From NCBI GenBank assembly GCA_023145485.1, contig JAGLDT010000204.1:1-6258 (forward strand): a DNA stretch of 6,258 nt. The letters run 5' to 3'. Under the pieces are notes generated by a model. That model searched no databases. It had not been told where the DNA came from and saw only the letters and a list, made by a program, of their open reading frames with translations. Of this stretch, positions 5,894 through 6,258 are shown piece after piece (within the stretch, counting starts at the first letter, position 1; each line of letters starts with the position of its first letter). The position numbers and the translations under genes were made by a program. Source of the DNA: Cocleimonas sp. (GTDB lineage: Bacteria; Pseudomonadota; Gammaproteobacteria; Thiotrichales; Thiotrichaceae).

Positions 5894-6258
5894 TTACATT
5901 CCACTGATTAGCGCCTTTTGTCGCATACGCTGGAACTCTGCTTCTTTCTTAATAGCTAGTAGCTCTTTTTCATCCTCATCCATTTCATTTTCTTCGTCTT
6001 CTTCCATTGGCGCTAATTGGAGTTCATCTAGGAACGAGGGGGCTGGTTTGCCTCCGTCTTCATTATTTTCAGATTGAGAGACCGCGAGTGTTACTGGGTT
6101 TTCTAATAGCTTAATTTTTACTTTAAGATTATTGGGTGAGTCGGCATTTCGCATCATTTCTTCATAGGAAATAATACCGTCTCTGTATAATTTAAACAGA
6201 TGGCTATCAAAAGTTTGCATACCAATATCTTCTGAGCGTTCCATGACTTCTTTAATAC
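5894..6258 (-). CDS. pilU: PilU-type type IV pilus retraction ATPase, C-terminal fragment (5' end beyond the right edge)
   Basis: The visible 120 codons begin IKEVMERSEDIGMQTFDSHL and continue with KLYRDGIISYEEMMRNADSP and a NLKVKIKL stretch. This is the C-terminal end of the PilT/PilU hexameric ATPases that pull type IV pili back at the cytoplasmic base and drive twitching. MQTFD, LYxxGxISYEE and RNADSxNNLxxxIK are shared by both, but the form and length fit PilU better than PilT. The Walker A/B and His box regions are outside the window. After the ATPase domain there is a tail of about 60 residues, strongly acidic (EEDEENEMDEDEKE) and ending in a basic helix with QRMRQKALISGM. The tail is longer than I expect for characterised PilU proteins. 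The stop is TAA at 5896-5894. SulP follows on the same strand after 116 bases, but with its own promoter candidate. Confidence 0.82.
   Translation of the reverse strand, partial: IKEVMERSEDIGMQTFDSHLFKLYRDGIISYEEMMRNADSPNNLKVKIKLLENPVTLAVSQSENNEDGGKPAPSFLDELQLAPMEEDEENEMDEDEKELLAIKKEAEFQRMRQKALISGM

Noticed and set aside
1..6258. CRISPR array, tRNA or rRNA gene, or tandem repeat
   Set aside because: I saw no regularly spaced direct repeats and no tRNA or rRNA signature on either strand; the space is filled by the genes and short gaps listed.

Overview
The window looks like an AT-rich gammaproteobacterial chromosome segment. The main reasons are a PilU-type pilus retraction ATPase fragment, a SulP transporter with a STAS domain, a type I restriction-modification start and a NapH/NosR-type iron-sulfur membrane protein. 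A sulfur-oxidising or methanotrophic lineage would fit, but the sequence alone does not fix the genus.

Layout. (1) Positions 1-127 on the minus strand hold the first 42 codons of hsdM (type I DNA methyltransferase subunit), running out of the left edge. (2) Positions 128-264 are intergenic, with a candidate hsdM promoter and a nested inverted repeat. (3) Positions 265-654 are a 390-bp IS1-family remnant. It has both terminal inverted repeats, the insA start and the insB tail, and has lost the catalytic middle. (4) Positions 715-3926 on the plus strand are a probable two-gene unit: a 151-residue stand-alone cyclic-nucleotide-binding protein, then an 893-residue membrane redox fusion (NapH/NosR-like 4Fe-4S membrane part, 2Fe-2S ferredoxin domain, NirB-like FAD/NAD(P) reductase). 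(5) Positions 3932-3971 form a strong symmetric hairpin that can end transcription from both sides. (6) Positions 4011-5777 on the minus strand are a SulP anion transporter with a C-terminal STAS domain. (7) Positions 5894-6258 on the minus strand are the C-terminal third of pilU, entering from the right edge.

How the genes may work together. The most interesting part is the cyclic-nucleotide-binding protein plus redox fusion. The fusion carries, on one chain, every cofactor site needed to move electrons between NAD(P)H and the membrane quinone pool. The small upstream protein has a canonical nucleotide-binding cassette but no DNA-binding domain, so it may control the enzyme by protein contact rather than transcription; this is inference. 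The SulP gene converges on this unit but has its own promoter candidate, and nothing in the sequence ties the two functionally. The hsdM start and the IS1 remnant suggest the left side is an accessory or rearranged region.
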